DNA of 42,904 nucleotides from Candidatus Moraniibacteriota bacterium (GCA_013336285.1 JAAXTX010000006.1:1-42904), one strand, 5' to 3'; shown: positions 32,002 through 39,385, numbered from the stretch's first letter. Numbers and translations: made by a program. The notes: generated from the letters alone by a model not told the origin.

Positions 32002-32193
32002 ATGCCCTGCGAGAAAAGGATAAAATATTTGACCGTATTGAATACGCGTCTCATCCTGACTTTCACCATGCCCCGTCCGATGACGGTCCCAAGACGGATC
32101 CGCATATTCGTTACGGCATATCACCTGTCACTATGTATCCATTTTTTCGTTTACGAATTTCTCATTGGCAGAAGTCCCCTTTCGTTCCAATAA
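32002..32193 (+). CDS. Possible 63-residue basic ORF behind the dyad promoter
   Basis: MPCEKRIKYLTVLNTRLILTF..., ending GRSPLSFQ; basic and hydrophobic. The ATG lies seven bases after the TATAAT at 31989-31994, the leaderless layout seen elsewhere in the window. There is no recognisable domain, and its end runs into the minus-strand terminator at 32191. It may be chance. Confidence 0.3.
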   Translation: MPCEKRIKYLTVLNTRLILTFTMPRPMTVPRRIRIFVTAYHLSLCIHFFVYEFLIGRSPLSFQ

Positions 32194-32223
32194 AAAGTCC
32201 GCAATCGTATTGGATTGCGGACT
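32191..32223 (-). terminator. Intrinsic terminator of the 32255-32608 gene
   Basis: Perfect 11-bp stem AGTCCGCAATC / GATTGCGGACT, 6-base loop, TTTTTA on the minus strand. Confidence 0.9.
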
Positions 32224-32254
32224 CCGTGGAACATCAGTCCAACTGCTACCGTTT

Positions 32255-32608
32255 TCATTTCGTGATGATCCGCGATAGGAACCTGCTCTGTTCCGGGAGG
32301 TACTTCATCACGAATGGGAACGGCGTCGTTTCCCGTTCCGGTATGCCCGTTACGACGTACTCGTCCGGACGCCACGGGATACGGTAGGCGCAAGTCACCC
32401 TGTGCATGGTTTTTCCGCAGATAGTGATGGGCGGTACCAGGTCATACGACTGTCCGGCATAGAGCGTGTTGCAGATGAGTGCCGGTCCTTGATCGGGCTT
32501 GAACCGGTAAATGGTCGAGACGGTATTATCGCGATCCCGATTCACGAAACGGGCCTCATCTTTCCCGTGAGTCTTTCTCACCGGAACCAGGTAGATAATT
32601 TTTGCCAT
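32255..32608 (-). CDS. Unknown protein (117 residues)
   Basis: MAKIIYLVPVRKTHGKDEARF..., mixed beta-type sequence with YRFKPDQGPALICNTLYAG and ITICGKTMHRVTC in the middle, ending RFLSRIITK. No family recognised, no membrane segment. Its reality is supported by a perfect terminator just downstream and a promoter upstream (32650-32678). The first ATG of the frame (32659) would overlap the -10, so 32608 is preferred. Confidence 0.55.
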   Translation of the reverse strand: MAKIIYLVPVRKTHGKDEARFVNRDRDNTVSTIYRFKPDQGPALICNTLYAGQSYDLVPPITICGKTMHRVTCAYRIPWRPDEYVVTGIPERETTPFPFVMKYLPEQSRFLSRIITK

Positions 32609-32649
32609 CGGCGTAAGGTCTGTCGTTAGGTTGTGAATGAGTTGATAGT

Positions 32650-32678
32650 AATAAAACATATAAACGTAATTAAGTCAA
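32650..32678 (-). promoter_or_regulatory. Promoter for the 32255-32608 gene
   Basis: Minus strand TTGACT (32678-32673), 17 bp, TTTATT (32655-32650). Divergent from the nuclease gene. Confidence 0.5.
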
Positions 32679-32744
32679 TATCGGGTTCGGAATCCTTACT
32701 TCTGATACAATGGGACGGTATATGTTTTTATCGAAACATCGGTT

Positions 32745-33908
32745 ATGCGTCTTTCCTATTCAAGCATCGAGTCTTACAAGACCTGTCCGCTCAAGTACCG
32801 ATTTCAACATGTCGACAGGATCAAGGAGCCGAAGTCCAAGGAGCAGGTGTTCGGTACCTTGATACATTCTGTCATGCGTTTTATTCATGCGCCGGCGCCG
32901 TCGCAGCCGACGCTCGACGAGGCTCTTAACATGTTTTCGCAGAATTGGAACGGCGAGCTGTATCCCGATGAACGCGAAGATCGCGCCGCGTTTTCCCAGG
33001 GTGTGAAGATCATTCAGGAATATTATCGAAAAAACGACCCGAACGACTTCACGGTCGTTGATCTTGAGAGCCGTTTCGCTATCGAGATCGGCGACGACGT
33101 CACCGGGCGTCATGTGATAGCCGGCACCATCGACCGTATCGACGTGACGTCCGACGGATACGAGATCATCGACTATAAGACCGGAAAAAAAATGCCCTCG
33201 CAGGACAAGATCGACAACGACCTGCAGTTGTCGATCTATCTCAAGGCGTTCCTGAACAGATATCCCAAGGAAACGGAACATCTTGAAAGAATCACGGTGA
33301 GTCTGTATTTCCTCCGTCACGGGGTGAAGCTTTCCTCCACGCGGACACGTGAACAGCTCGACGCCCTCGACAGCCGGTTCCTCGATGTCATCAAGGAGAT
33401 CGAGGCGGAGAAATTCGAGCCCGTCCTTTCCGCACTCTGTGACTATTGCGGATACCAGAAGATCTGCCCCCTGTGGAAGCACAAGTTCCTTGAGGAGATG
33501 ACGGTAGAGGACGATGATGCGGGCAAGGCGGCGGATGAGATGGCGGAAATCCGTGACCGCTCGAAATCCGATCGTCGCCGTATCGCGGAACTCCAGGAGA
33601 TCCTCCTCCGCTATATGGAACAGAAACAAGTCGAACGCGTCTTCAGCGGATCGAATATCGTAGGCAAATCGCTCCGAAAGACCTACTCGTATGACGAGGA
33701 CGCCCTTCGCTCGGTACTTGAGCCTTTGGGAAAATGGGATGCGGTGCGAAAGGTGGACGGAATCGCGCTCCGCGGCATTCTCCCCCTCATCCCGTCCTCC
33801 GATCGCGACAGGGTCGAGAAGGCTAAGACGGTCGAGAAGGAATCGGTAACGCTCAGCATAAAAAAATCCAAGGAAATCGAAGGACTTGACGACACTGTTA
33901 TTTCGTGA
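32745..33908 (+). CDS. PD-(D/E)XK nuclease with iron-sulfur cysteines (RecB/AddB C-terminal type)
   Basis: 387 residues. N-terminal LSYSSIESYKTCPLKYRF, then GTLIHSVM (the His of the nuclease core), GTIDRIDV, and EIIDYKTGKK (the D-x(n)-ExK-like D..YKTG motif), with LQLSIYLKAF after it. Three cysteines near residue 235 (ALCDYCGYQKICPLW) and Cys14 complete the four-Cys Fe-S arrangement of AddB/RecB-family exonucleases. It is stand-alone, without a helicase domain. The C-terminal 150 residues are helical, charged and unassigned. It should act on DNA ends in repair. Confidence 0.88.
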   Translation: MRLSYSSIESYKTCPLKYRFQHVDRIKEPKSKEQVFGTLIHSVMRFIHAPAPSQPTLDEALNMFSQNWNGELYPDEREDRAAFSQGVKIIQEYYRKNDPNDFTVVDLESRFAIEIGDDVTGRHVIAGTIDRIDVTSDGYEIIDYKTGKKMPSQDKIDNDLQLSIYLKAFLNRYPKETEHLERITVSLYFLRHGVKLSSTRTREQLDALDSRFLDVIKEIEAEKFEPVLSALCDYCGYQKICPLWKHKFLEEMTVEDDDAGKAADEMAEIRDRSKSDRRRIAELQEILLRYMEQKQVERVFSGSNIVGKSLRKTYSYDEDALRSVLEPLGKWDAVRKVDGIALRGILPLIPSSDRDRVEKAKTVEKESVTLSIKKSKEIEGLDDTVIS

Positions 33909-33930
33909 CATCATTTATTGACTGAATCAA

Positions 33931-33936
33931 TAAGAT
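33931..33936 (+). promoter_or_regulatory. -10 box TAAGAT exactly 6 bases before ATG 33943
   Basis: TAAGAT-ACGGCG-ATG, the same hexamer and spacing as before the GT4 gene at 7031. Confidence 0.5.
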
Positions 33937-33942
33937 ACGGCG

Positions 33943-34662
33943 ATGTCACAAATATCAGAGAGTATCCCCTACCCCGTCCGTATAAACCGCTATCTCGCCC
34001 TGAAAGGTGTCTCGACACGTCGTGGGGCGGAAAGTCTCATCACGGCCGGTAAGGTGACCATAAACGGTCGTACTGCCGTCCTGACTGATCGCGTGAATGA
34101 AAACGACGATGTGATCGTGCGGAATCATACCGAGCGGAAATATCGCTACTTCGCATACAATAAGCCGCGAGGAATAGTGACACATTCCCCCCAGAACCCG
34201 GGAGAGAAAGCGATCGCCGACGTCGCCGGCATACCGGGAGTGTTTCCGGTAGGTCGTCTCGATAAATCTTCGGAAGGCCTGATGATTCTGACGGATGACG
34301 GACGCGTGACCGAACGACTGTTGTCACCGCGTTTCGCGCACGAAAAGGAATATCTGGTCACGGTTCGTGAGGACGTACGGCCAGACATGCTCGCCCGCCT
34401 TGCGGATGGACCGATGCTCGAAGACGGTCCGACGAAACGATGTGTCGCCGTGTCCCGAGGATCGCACATGATTTCGCTTACCATCACCGAAGGTCGGAAA
34501 CATCAGGTGCGCCGTATGCTCGATGCGGTCGGTGGTACCGTAACCTCCCTCCGCCGTATCCGTATCATGCGTGTGCCTCTCGGCAATCTGCCTTCCGGGA
34601 AACATCGTCAGTTCAAAGGCGACGATCTTCAGGAATTCCTTTCGGATCTCGGTCTCGTATAA
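33943..34662 (+). CDS. rRNA pseudouridine synthase, RsuA/RluB family
   Basis: 239 residues. S4 RNA-binding domain (about 12-60: INRYLALKGVSTRRGAESL, GKVTINGR) followed by the synthase domain with YNKPRGIVTH, GRLDKSSEGLMILTDDG (catalytic Asp), EKEYLVTV and EGRKHQVRRM. It isomerises a uridine in rRNA (RsuA: 16S 516; RluB/E/F: 23S sites); which site cannot be told. The -10-like TAAGAT six bases before the ATG, with no Shine-Dalgarno, suggests a leaderless message. Confidence 0.92.
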   Translation: MSQISESIPYPVRINRYLALKGVSTRRGAESLITAGKVTINGRTAVLTDRVNENDDVIVRNHTERKYRYFAYNKPRGIVTHSPQNPGEKAIADVAGIPGVFPVGRLDKSSEGLMILTDDGRVTERLLSPRFAHEKEYLVTVREDVRPDMLARLADGPMLEDGPTKRCVAVSRGSHMISLTITEGRKHQVRRMLDAVGGTVTSLRRIRIMRVPLGNLPSGKHRQFKGDDLQEFLSDLGLV

Positions 34663-34680
34663 ACGGATGTCCTCGGAAAT

Positions 34681-34719
34681 AAAAATGCCGCCGTTCGCAT
34701 GGGTGCGAATGGCGGCTTT
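34681..34719. terminator. Bidirectional terminator between the pseudouridine synthase and NAD kinase genes
   Basis: GCCGCCGTTCGCA / TGCGAATGGCGGC (13 pairs, one G-T), TGGG loop. The minus strand continues ATTTTTATTT; the plus strand TTTCC. It serves convergent genes. Confidence 0.8.
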
Positions 34720-34807
34720 CCCGTTCACGCCGAGACGGGCCGGCTGATTCTCCTATGGGATTTCCCGGTGAATCACGGACGCCCCTCTCTTCTCTTCCCT
34801 TTCCTTG

Positions 34808-35560
34808 TCAGAGATATCTCTTCGCCTGGAAATCGATATCGGGGTCGAATGCGAGCCGCACCTGGAAGGGACTCGGCTCGATGACGACCCGCACCACGTC
34901 GATGACCTTCTTTCTTTTCGTATCGGCGTGGCCGATAGCCTTTCCCTTCGTGATATCGATCTGCAGTCTTTGCGGATTGATCGCGTTTCGGATCGGTTGT
35001 GTTCCGGCGGATGCGCATATCGTTCGGATAGAGAGATGATCGGAATCGAGCGGTTGCACCGATCCGCCGGCGCTCAGATTGTACGCTGTTGAGCCTTGGG
35101 CTGTCGCCACGATGATGCCGTCCCCGCGGAATATCTTTTCGGGATATTTTTCGCCTCGGATCACGCCTTCTACGACGCTTCCGCTTTCGGCCTTGACATA
35201 CGCGTCGTTGAAAACCAGGAATTCGCGTTCCTTACCCGACCTCGTGACGAATGTCGCTCTCAGGAGCTGCATCGGGATGATGTCGAGTTTTTTCCCAAGC
35301 AGTCTTTCGAACTGTTCCGCATCATCCACGGGATTCAGCAGGAATCCCCGCGTGCCGCGGTTGATCCCGATGATAGGAACCCCGTGCATATAGTACTTCG
35401 GTACCGCTTCCAGTATGCCTCCATCGCCGCTTGATACGATGAGAAAATCGGCTTGACTCGGTTTATTTACGACCTGGAATCTGTCGCCGGCAAACCAACT
35501 TTTCACGTCCGCACTGCGCGGATCATTGGATGGTACCAAAAACAATTTGCTTTTACCCAT
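34808..35560 (-). CDS. nadK: NAD kinase
   Basis: 250 residues. The family's blocks are present: SSGDGGILEAV (the GGDGT phosphate loop, here SGDGG), GINRGTRGFLL, FNDAYVK and GDGIIVATAQGSTAYNLSAGG. It phosphorylates NAD to NADP. The first loop lacks its leading Gly and the Thr, a variation that should be tolerable but is worth noting. A full GGAGGTGAT ribosome site lies before the ATG. The terminator at 34681-34716 ends the unit about 90 bases beyond the stop. Confidence 0.9.
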   Translation of the reverse strand: MGKSKLFLVPSNDPRSADVKSWFAGDRFQVVNKPSQADFLIVSSGDGGILEAVPKYYMHGVPIIGINRGTRGFLLNPVDDAEQFERLLGKKLDIIPMQLLRATFVTRSGKEREFLVFNDAYVKAESGSVVEGVIRGEKYPEKIFRGDGIIVATAQGSTAYNLSAGGSVQPLDSDHLSIRTICASAGTQPIRNAINPQRLQIDITKGKAIGHADTKRKKVIDVVRVVIEPSPFQVRLAFDPDIDFQAKRYL

Positions 35561-35565
35561 ATATC
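35560..35565 (+). promoter_or_regulatory. -10-like TATATC exactly 6 bases before GTG 35572
   Basis: TATATC-ACCTCC-GTG, on the opposite strand to the nadK ribosome site, which it overlaps. Confidence 0.35.
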
Positions 35566-35571
35566 ACCTCC

Positions 35572-35739
35572 GTGGGGTATCTGGTTGTCGGATTATCAAG
35601 GTTCTTTTCCTCGGTCGAGCTTCCCAAATCAATTGAGTATCTCGATAAAGGAGCCGATGATCTGGAATATTGCCGTTACCGGTATGACGATTCGGCGGCG
35701 TTGAACGGAATATCGGTATGGCTTGTGCAACCTGACTGA
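35572..35739 (+). CDS. Possible 55-residue ORF divergent from nadK
   Basis: Reads from GTG 35572: YLVVGLSRFFSSVELP, IEYLDKGADDLEYCRYRYDD, ending WLVQPD. It is acidic, with coding-like composition. A TATATC hexamer ends six bases before the GTG, matching the leaderless pattern. It starts 11 bases from the nadK start on the other strand. No known domain. Confidence 0.4.
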   Translation: MGYLVVGLSRFFSSVELPKSIEYLDKGADDLEYCRYRYDDSAALNGISVWLVQPD

Positions 35740-35860
35740 TGATTGGGATGTGAACATAACATTCATATGGATAACTGTCAAGGTGTCGGAGTCAGATCTT
35801 CGCCGATCAAATTCCCGATTCCGAGAATGCTTGGATTGACTCCCGAAACGTGGTCTCCAT

Positions 35861-35888
35861 AAAAAATAAGATCACTCGTTGAGTGATC
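35861..35888 (-). terminator. Intrinsic terminator of the minus-strand unit starting near 36240
   Basis: GATCACTC / GAGTGATC with a 3-base loop, then TTATTTTTT on the minus strand. Confidence 0.75.
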
Positions 35889-35964
35889 CGTTGTTATATG
35901 GTCGGCCGGTTGGCCTTCTTATTTGTAGAAGAATGAACGATTTCACGCTTCTATTTGAAGGATA

Positions 35965-36150
35965 TCACCCGATGATGACCGTGTCAAGCGGAGAGCGATG
36001 GTCTTCGCGATGACCGTTAACCTGTTTTCTGATTATCGGAAAATAATCGGAAAATAATCGGAAAAAAGAAAAAGGATACTCGGCGGTGCGCGTCGCAAGA
36101 GCATCCTTCTTATATGGGCCGCTGTTATGTTTACGCGCACGATGCTTCAT
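35965..36150 (-). CDS. Possible 61-residue ORF within the regulated minus-strand unit
   Basis: MKHRARKHNSGPYKKDALATR..., basic N-terminus, then codons built from an 11-bp tandem repeat (FFRLFSDYFPII). Its ATG overlaps the stop of a 3-codon ORF (ATG-CTA-CGA-TGA, 36158-36147) that has a perfect AAGGAGG site five bases upstream. A terminator-like hairpin lies inside its coding region, so only transcripts that read through would encode the full peptide. Real protein or leader RNA cannot be decided. Confidence 0.35.
   Translation of the reverse strand: MKHRARKHNSGPYKKDALATRTAEYPFSFFRLFSDYFPIIRKQVNGHREDHRSPLDTVIIG
36035..36067. repeat. 11-bp tandem repeat, about three copies
   Basis: ATCGGAAAATA at 36035-36045 and 36046-36056, then a partial third copy ending in A-runs. 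It lies between the internal hairpin and the downstream part of the minus-strand unit. Confidence 0.85.
36062..36108 (-). terminator. Internal terminator (attenuator-like) in the minus-strand unit
   Basis: Minus strand AAGGAT-g-CTC ... GAG-t-ATCCTT (10 pairs including one G-U) with a 17-base loop, followed by TTTCTTTTTT. Confidence 0.6.
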
Positions 36151-36246
36151 CGTAGCATAGTATCCTCCTTGTTATGGCAGGTTGGCGAATGTGCGAATAT
36201 TGGGCATCGCGATAATCTACGAAAGAACAGGTGTTTGATGTTCTCT

Positions 36247-36275
36247 ATGGTAGCACAATTATCAAGCACTGTCAA
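36247..36275 (-). promoter_or_regulatory. Strong promoter on the minus strand
   Basis: TTGACA (36275-36270), 17 bp ending TGC (extended -10), TACCAT (36252-36247). Predicted start near 36240. It shares TGCTACCATAGAGA with the DUF1294 promoter. Confidence 0.8.
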
Positions 36276-36384
36276 GTGTCTGCATCAAAACATCCATGAA
36301 TCGCTTTTTTTGCTTTATAAAAGCCATTTCATAAAATCATCAGATCGTATGGTTTTCGGCTTGAATTAACTTCCGAAACAAATA

Positions 36385-36407
36385 GAGGGATGCGTCAAGC
36401 ATCCCTC
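36385..36407 (-). terminator. Intrinsic terminator of the 72-residue CxxC gene
   Basis: Perfect 9-bp stem GAGGGATGC / GCATCCCTC, 5-base loop, then TATTTGTTTC on the minus strand, starting 14 bases beyond the stop. Confidence 0.82.
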
Positions 36408-36421
36408 ATAGGAAACGATTC

Positions 36422-36640
36422 TCACCAATCGGGATAATCCCCTTTGGTCAGGCGAACGTCGTCACGTCGCTTCTTTTCATCCTCGCAGCGTTTGCAATAT
36501 CCGGTCAGCGGCGCGAAAAATTCTTTCGTCCCATCGACAGCGGCTTCTCGTGCGATCTGCCAGAATTCAACGGAGATTTCCCGTACAACTTTCATGAGCG
36601 GCATCGCCGCCTCTTTCAGGGCTTCGTATTTTTCTTTCAT
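36422..36640 (-). CDS. Small CxxC protein of unknown function
   Basis: 72 residues. Helical N-terminal half (MKEKYEALKEAAMPLMKVVREISVEFW cut into short helices) and a CKRC pair near residue 49 followed by a run of charged residues. The single CxxC could bind a metal as a dimer or be redox-active. A GGGAGGT site precedes the ATG, and a clean terminator follows, so it is a well-defined single-gene unit. Confidence 0.7.
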   Translation of the reverse strand: MKEKYEALKEAAMPLMKVVREISVEFWQIAREAAVDGTKEFFAPLTGYCKRCEDEKKRRDDVRLTKGDYPDW

Positions 36641-36773
36641 TTGTTACCTCCCGGTTCTCTGGTTGCTAAAGAATCACAAAAACGTGAATACTTTCTACCA
36701 TTTGTTCAGATTAGATGCAAGGCATATCCGATATGTGAATCCGTGATATATGTCCATCGCGTGCTATACGTAG

Positions 36774-36798
36774 AACAAACCGCCATGACGGCGGTTTG
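36774..36798 (-). terminator. Intrinsic terminator of the phosphomutase gene
   Basis: CAAACCGCC / GGCGGTTTG, 5-base loop, then TTCT on the minus strand. Confidence 0.78.
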
Positions 36799-36812
36799 AT
36801 TCGCAAGGTCCG

Positions 36813-38225
36813 TTATTTTCTATTTTCTAATGCTGAAATCTCCTTAATGAGCGCTTCGGCGAGCGATTCGGCTTCTTCGGTGGTCTTTGCTTCGGTATAG
36901 ATGCGGATGATCGGCTCGGTATTCGAAGAACGCAAATGGACCCACGAGTCGGGAAAATCGAGCTTGAGTCCGTCGCGGGTATCGGCCAAGGCTTCGGGAT
37001 GTGCTGCCGAGATCGTTTCGAACAGTTCGGAAAGTCTGTCTTTCGGTATCGAGATCTCGAGTTTCTTTTTGGCCATTTCGTAGATCGGCAGCGTCTTTCG
37101 ATAGTCGGACAGACTTTTTGATTCTCCTTCCGCGCGCCCCTCCCGCCAATCGGAAAATGCCTGCACGAAGAGTGCGACTCCCACGAGCGCGTCGCGACCG
37201 TAGTGGAGCGCGGGCAGGATAATCCCGCCGTTCCCCTCGCCGCCGATCGTCGCCTGTTCCTCTTTCATCACCGCGACTACGTTCGCCTCCCCTACCCTGG
37301 CGCTTACGCATTTCTGTCCGTATCTTCCGGCTATGTCGCGGAGGGCTCGGCTGCTCGAGAGATTGTTCACGACCGTCCCGGGATTTTTCCGCAGGTAGAA
37401 ATCCGCACAGGAGACAAGCGTATATTCCTCGCCGAAGAGAGTGCCGTCTTCCTGGACGAGCGCGAGTCGGTCGACATCCGGATCGACGATGATACCGAAA
37501 TCGCAGTCCGATTCCTTCACTCTCGCGACAGTTTCCGCGAGATTGTCGATGATCGGTTCCGGATTACGGGGAAAGATGCCGCTTCCTCCGCAGGCGAGTT
37601 TCTCGATATGGGACACTCCCAATCGCGTGCAGAGTTCGGGAATGATTTCGGATCCGGCACCTTCTACGGCGTCGACAAGGACGCGGAAACCCTGCTTTCT
37701 CACCTGGTCGGTGTCGACGAAGGGAAGACCGAGTATCTTACCGATATGCATCTCGTCGGCCGACGTATCTTCCGTCACGGTGCCGATACCGTCCCACTTT
37801 GCCGGTTCGTATGATTCGGATTTCACGATGGAGAGAAAATCCGCGAGCTGGTCCGGGTCGAGGAATTCTCCGAGGGAGTTCAGGAGTTTGAGCGCGTTCC
37901 ACTGTATCGGATTGTGCGAGGCGGTGACGATGATCCCTCCGTCCGCGGATCGTTCCGTGACGGCGAGCTCGACGGTCGGCGTGGTGGCGATACCGAGATC
38001 GATAACGTCGATGCCGGAGAGCGCGAGCGTGCGCGCGACGAGAGAGGAGATCGTGTCGCCGGATGGTCGCGTGTCCCGACCGAGAATGACAATCGGCTTC
38101 CCTTCCCCCGCGTGTCGCTTTCCGATCCACGCGGCGAAGCCTTCGACGTATGCGACGATATTTTTCGGCGTAAGGTCTTCCCCGACGATGCCCCGGATGC
38201 CGGAGACGCTGATCATGAGAGACAT
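36813..38225 (-). CDS. Phosphoglucosamine/phosphomannomutase family enzyme
   Basis: 470 residues. Four domain signatures: SGIRGIVGEDL at the N-terminus, TASHNPIQWNALK (catalytic Ser), DPDVDRLALV (Mg loop), GGEGNGGI (sugar loop) and RSSNTEPIIRIYTEA (phosphate-binding). It moves phosphate between C1 and C6 of a hexose or glucosamine, supplying GlcN-1-P or Man-1-P for UDP-GlcNAc or GDP-mannose synthesis. The GEGNGG form is common in archaeal-type members. The start MSLMISVSGIRG (38225) is chosen for alignment with the family; no Shine-Dalgarno is visible. Confidence 0.92.
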   Translation of the reverse strand: MSLMISVSGIRGIVGEDLTPKNIVAYVEGFAAWIGKRHAGEGKPIVILGRDTRPSGDTISSLVARTLALSGIDVIDLGIATTPTVELAVTERSADGGIIVTASHNPIQWNALKLLNSLGEFLDPDQLADFLSIVKSESYEPAKWDGIGTVTEDTSADEMHIGKILGLPFVDTDQVRKQGFRVLVDAVEGAGSEIIPELCTRLGVSHIEKLACGGSGIFPRNPEPIIDNLAETVARVKESDCDFGIIVDPDVDRLALVQEDGTLFGEEYTLVSCADFYLRKNPGTVVNNLSSSRALRDIAGRYGQKCVSARVGEANVVAVMKEEQATIGGEGNGGIILPALHYGRDALVGVALFVQAFSDWREGRAEGESKSLSDYRKTLPIYEMAKKKLEISIPKDRLSELFETISAAHPEALADTRDGLKLDFPDSWVHLRSSNTEPIIRIYTEAKTTEEAESLAEALIKEISALENRK

Positions 38226-38264
38226 AAATTGCTTTGATTCATCACGACATGAAGTATATATGAG

Positions 38265-38306
38265 CAAAAAAAACTGTCCATACCCAGGGCATCGGGCGTG
38301 GACAGT
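38265..38306 (-). terminator. Intrinsic terminator of the 38332-38880 gene
   Basis: ACTGTCCA (38273-38280) with TGGACAGT (38299-38306), long loop with inner C/G pairing, then eight T on the minus strand. Confidence 0.85.
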
Positions 38307-38331
38307 GCGTAACGGACGGTTCATCGGGAAA

Positions 38332-38880
38332 TCAACCGAGTATGCGGACCTTTTCCCCGGAAAAAAACAGGAACTCCCCGTCATAGGTGATGCAGTGGTT
38401 CATATTCGATACCGTTTCATAGATGAATATGGCACCATATTTTTTCAACTGGAAAATAATCCCGACCGGACTTCTCGGCTCCCCTATCCGTATGAATTTT
38501 TCATCGGACTGGATCGAGACGTTCTCGTCGGCCCCATGATGTACGTCCATGACCTTCGAAAACGGATTCCAGTGGATATGTGCGGGAACATCGATTCGCA
38601 GCAGACAGAGACAGGCATCGACTTCCAGGCGATGTTTTTTCGTGGCGCTGTCGTCGAGGACGACCGACCATTCCTCAGGGGTCAGATCCCTGACGGTGGA
38701 ATCATCAAGGGCGAATCTTGAAACGATAAGATGGAAGCCTGGAGGGTGAGCGATCGGCAATACGCCGTCCGATGTGCGGATGAGGACGTGATGTTCTTCA
38801 TGCGTGTCGGGTCCGTTGAGGGAGAACGAACGATTGTCGTTGTCGAAGGGCCAATTGGAAAATAGTTTGCGGAATATCAT
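38332..38880 (-). CDS. Unknown soluble protein (182 residues)
   Basis: Mixed sequence with His-rich patches (TDGTHEEHH-like region near residue 27, AHIHWNPFSKVMDVHHGAD near residue 98), no membrane segment and no family I recognise. The terminal VGIIFQLKKYGAIFIYETV is beta-like. A GAGGG site lies about 9 bases before the ATG. A TTGACA-17-TACTAT promoter about 140 bases upstream and a strong terminator just downstream make it a single-gene unit with an unusually long leader. Confidence 0.6.
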   Translation of the reverse strand: MIFRKLFSNWPFDNDNRSFSLNGPDTHEEHHVLIRTSDGVLPIAHPPGFHLIVSRFALDDSTVRDLTPEEWSVVLDDSATKKHRLEVDACLCLLRIDVPAHIHWNPFSKVMDVHHGADENVSIQSDEKFIRIGEPRSPVGIIFQLKKYGAIFIYETVSNMNHCITYDGEFLFFSGEKVRILG

Positions 38881-39025
38881 GTAGCATGCCCTCTTCGTTT
38901 GTCGTTGTGCTGATCGGAGATACGGCCAGCGCTCCTGAAGTCTCCGGCGGTGAGGCGTCGGGAGCGCCGGTCGTTTCCGTGCGTTTGTGAAGGAGCAATA
39001 GCCCGATATTTACGGGATAAGCGAC

Positions 39026-39054
39026 ATAGTACTCGCTTGACCGGGTGGTGTCAA
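39026..39054 (-). promoter_or_regulatory. Promoter for the 182-residue unknown gene
   Basis: Minus strand TTGACA (39054-39049), 17 bp, TACTAT (39031-39026). The leader to the ATG at 38880 is about 140 bases. Confidence 0.75.
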
Positions 39055-39074
39055 TCGGAAATCGTTCCGAGGAA

Positions 39075-39109
39075 GAAAAAAAACAGCCCATATTCATGAT
39101 AGGGCTGTT
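39075..39109 (-). terminator. Intrinsic terminator of the 84-residue gene
   Basis: AACAGCCC / GGGCTGTT with a 12-base loop, then eight T on the minus strand. Confidence 0.88.
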
Positions 39110-39130
39110 CGGTGGATACCGGGACCGATT

Positions 39131-39385
39131 TCAGTGCCAGTTGTATTCCTGTCCTTCCTTCCGACGGAGTTCCTCCTCCTCCTTCCGTCTCTTTTCCTCC
39201 GCCACGATTTCCTTTCCGTGGTTCTTGCTTCTTTGGGCCATGTCTCCTTTGGCTATTTCCGCTTTCTCGGCGGCCTCTTCCTCGCGTTCCAAGCGAGCGC
39301 GTTCAAGTCTGGCAAGTCTGGCCTCTTCGGCGGAGTCGAACAACGGGTATCCTTTTCCAAGGAAGTCCGGCTGCATTTTTTCCAT
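39131..39385 (-). CDS. Small highly charged helical protein
   Basis: 84 residues. After MEKMQPDFLGKGYPLFDS the sequence is an almost unbroken Glu/Lys/Arg/Ala helix (EEARLARLERARLEREEEA, then KEIVAEEKRRKEEEELRR), probably a coiled coil or single alpha helix. No domain. Promoter (extended -10 at 39427) and terminator (39075) flank it closely, which argues that it is real despite low complexity. Confidence 0.6.
   Translation of the reverse strand: MEKMQPDFLGKGYPLFDSAEEARLARLERARLEREEEAAEKAEIAKGDMAQRSKNHGKEIVAEEKRRKEEEELRRKEGQEYNWH

Larger units (their letters stand above)
31667..32190. other. Gene-poor regulatory stretch of about 520 bases
   Basis: No convincing long gene lies here. It holds a strong plus-strand terminator at 31863-31894, about 200 bases after the closest stop. 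It also holds two mutually exclusive hairpins with a TATAAT at 31964-31998 and a 63-codon frame at 32002. At 31695-31725 a C-rich and a G-rich block could pair. Long ORFs on either strand here have no support. Confidence 0.5.

Noticed and set aside
31893-32387. 164-codon plus-strand ORF across the terminator and the 32255-32608 gene
   Set aside because: It runs through two strong terminators and over a better-supported minus-strand gene.
32760-33914. 384-codon minus-strand ORF opposite the PD-(D/E)XK nuclease
   Set aside because: The plus-strand product has the conserved nuclease motifs and Fe-S cysteines; the minus frame is its mirror.
36035-36067. Short repeat array resembling a CRISPR
   Set aside because: Units are 11 bp, tandem without spacers, and only about three copies.
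37203-38721. Plus-strand ORFs of 203 and 426 codons opposite the phosphomutase
   Set aside because: The minus-strand enzyme carries all four catalytic motifs; the plus frames have none.
38798-39097. 99-codon minus-strand ORF ahead of the 182-residue gene
   Set aside because: It spans the promoter at 39026-39054 and the terminator at 39075-39109, and overlaps the next gene in a different frame.
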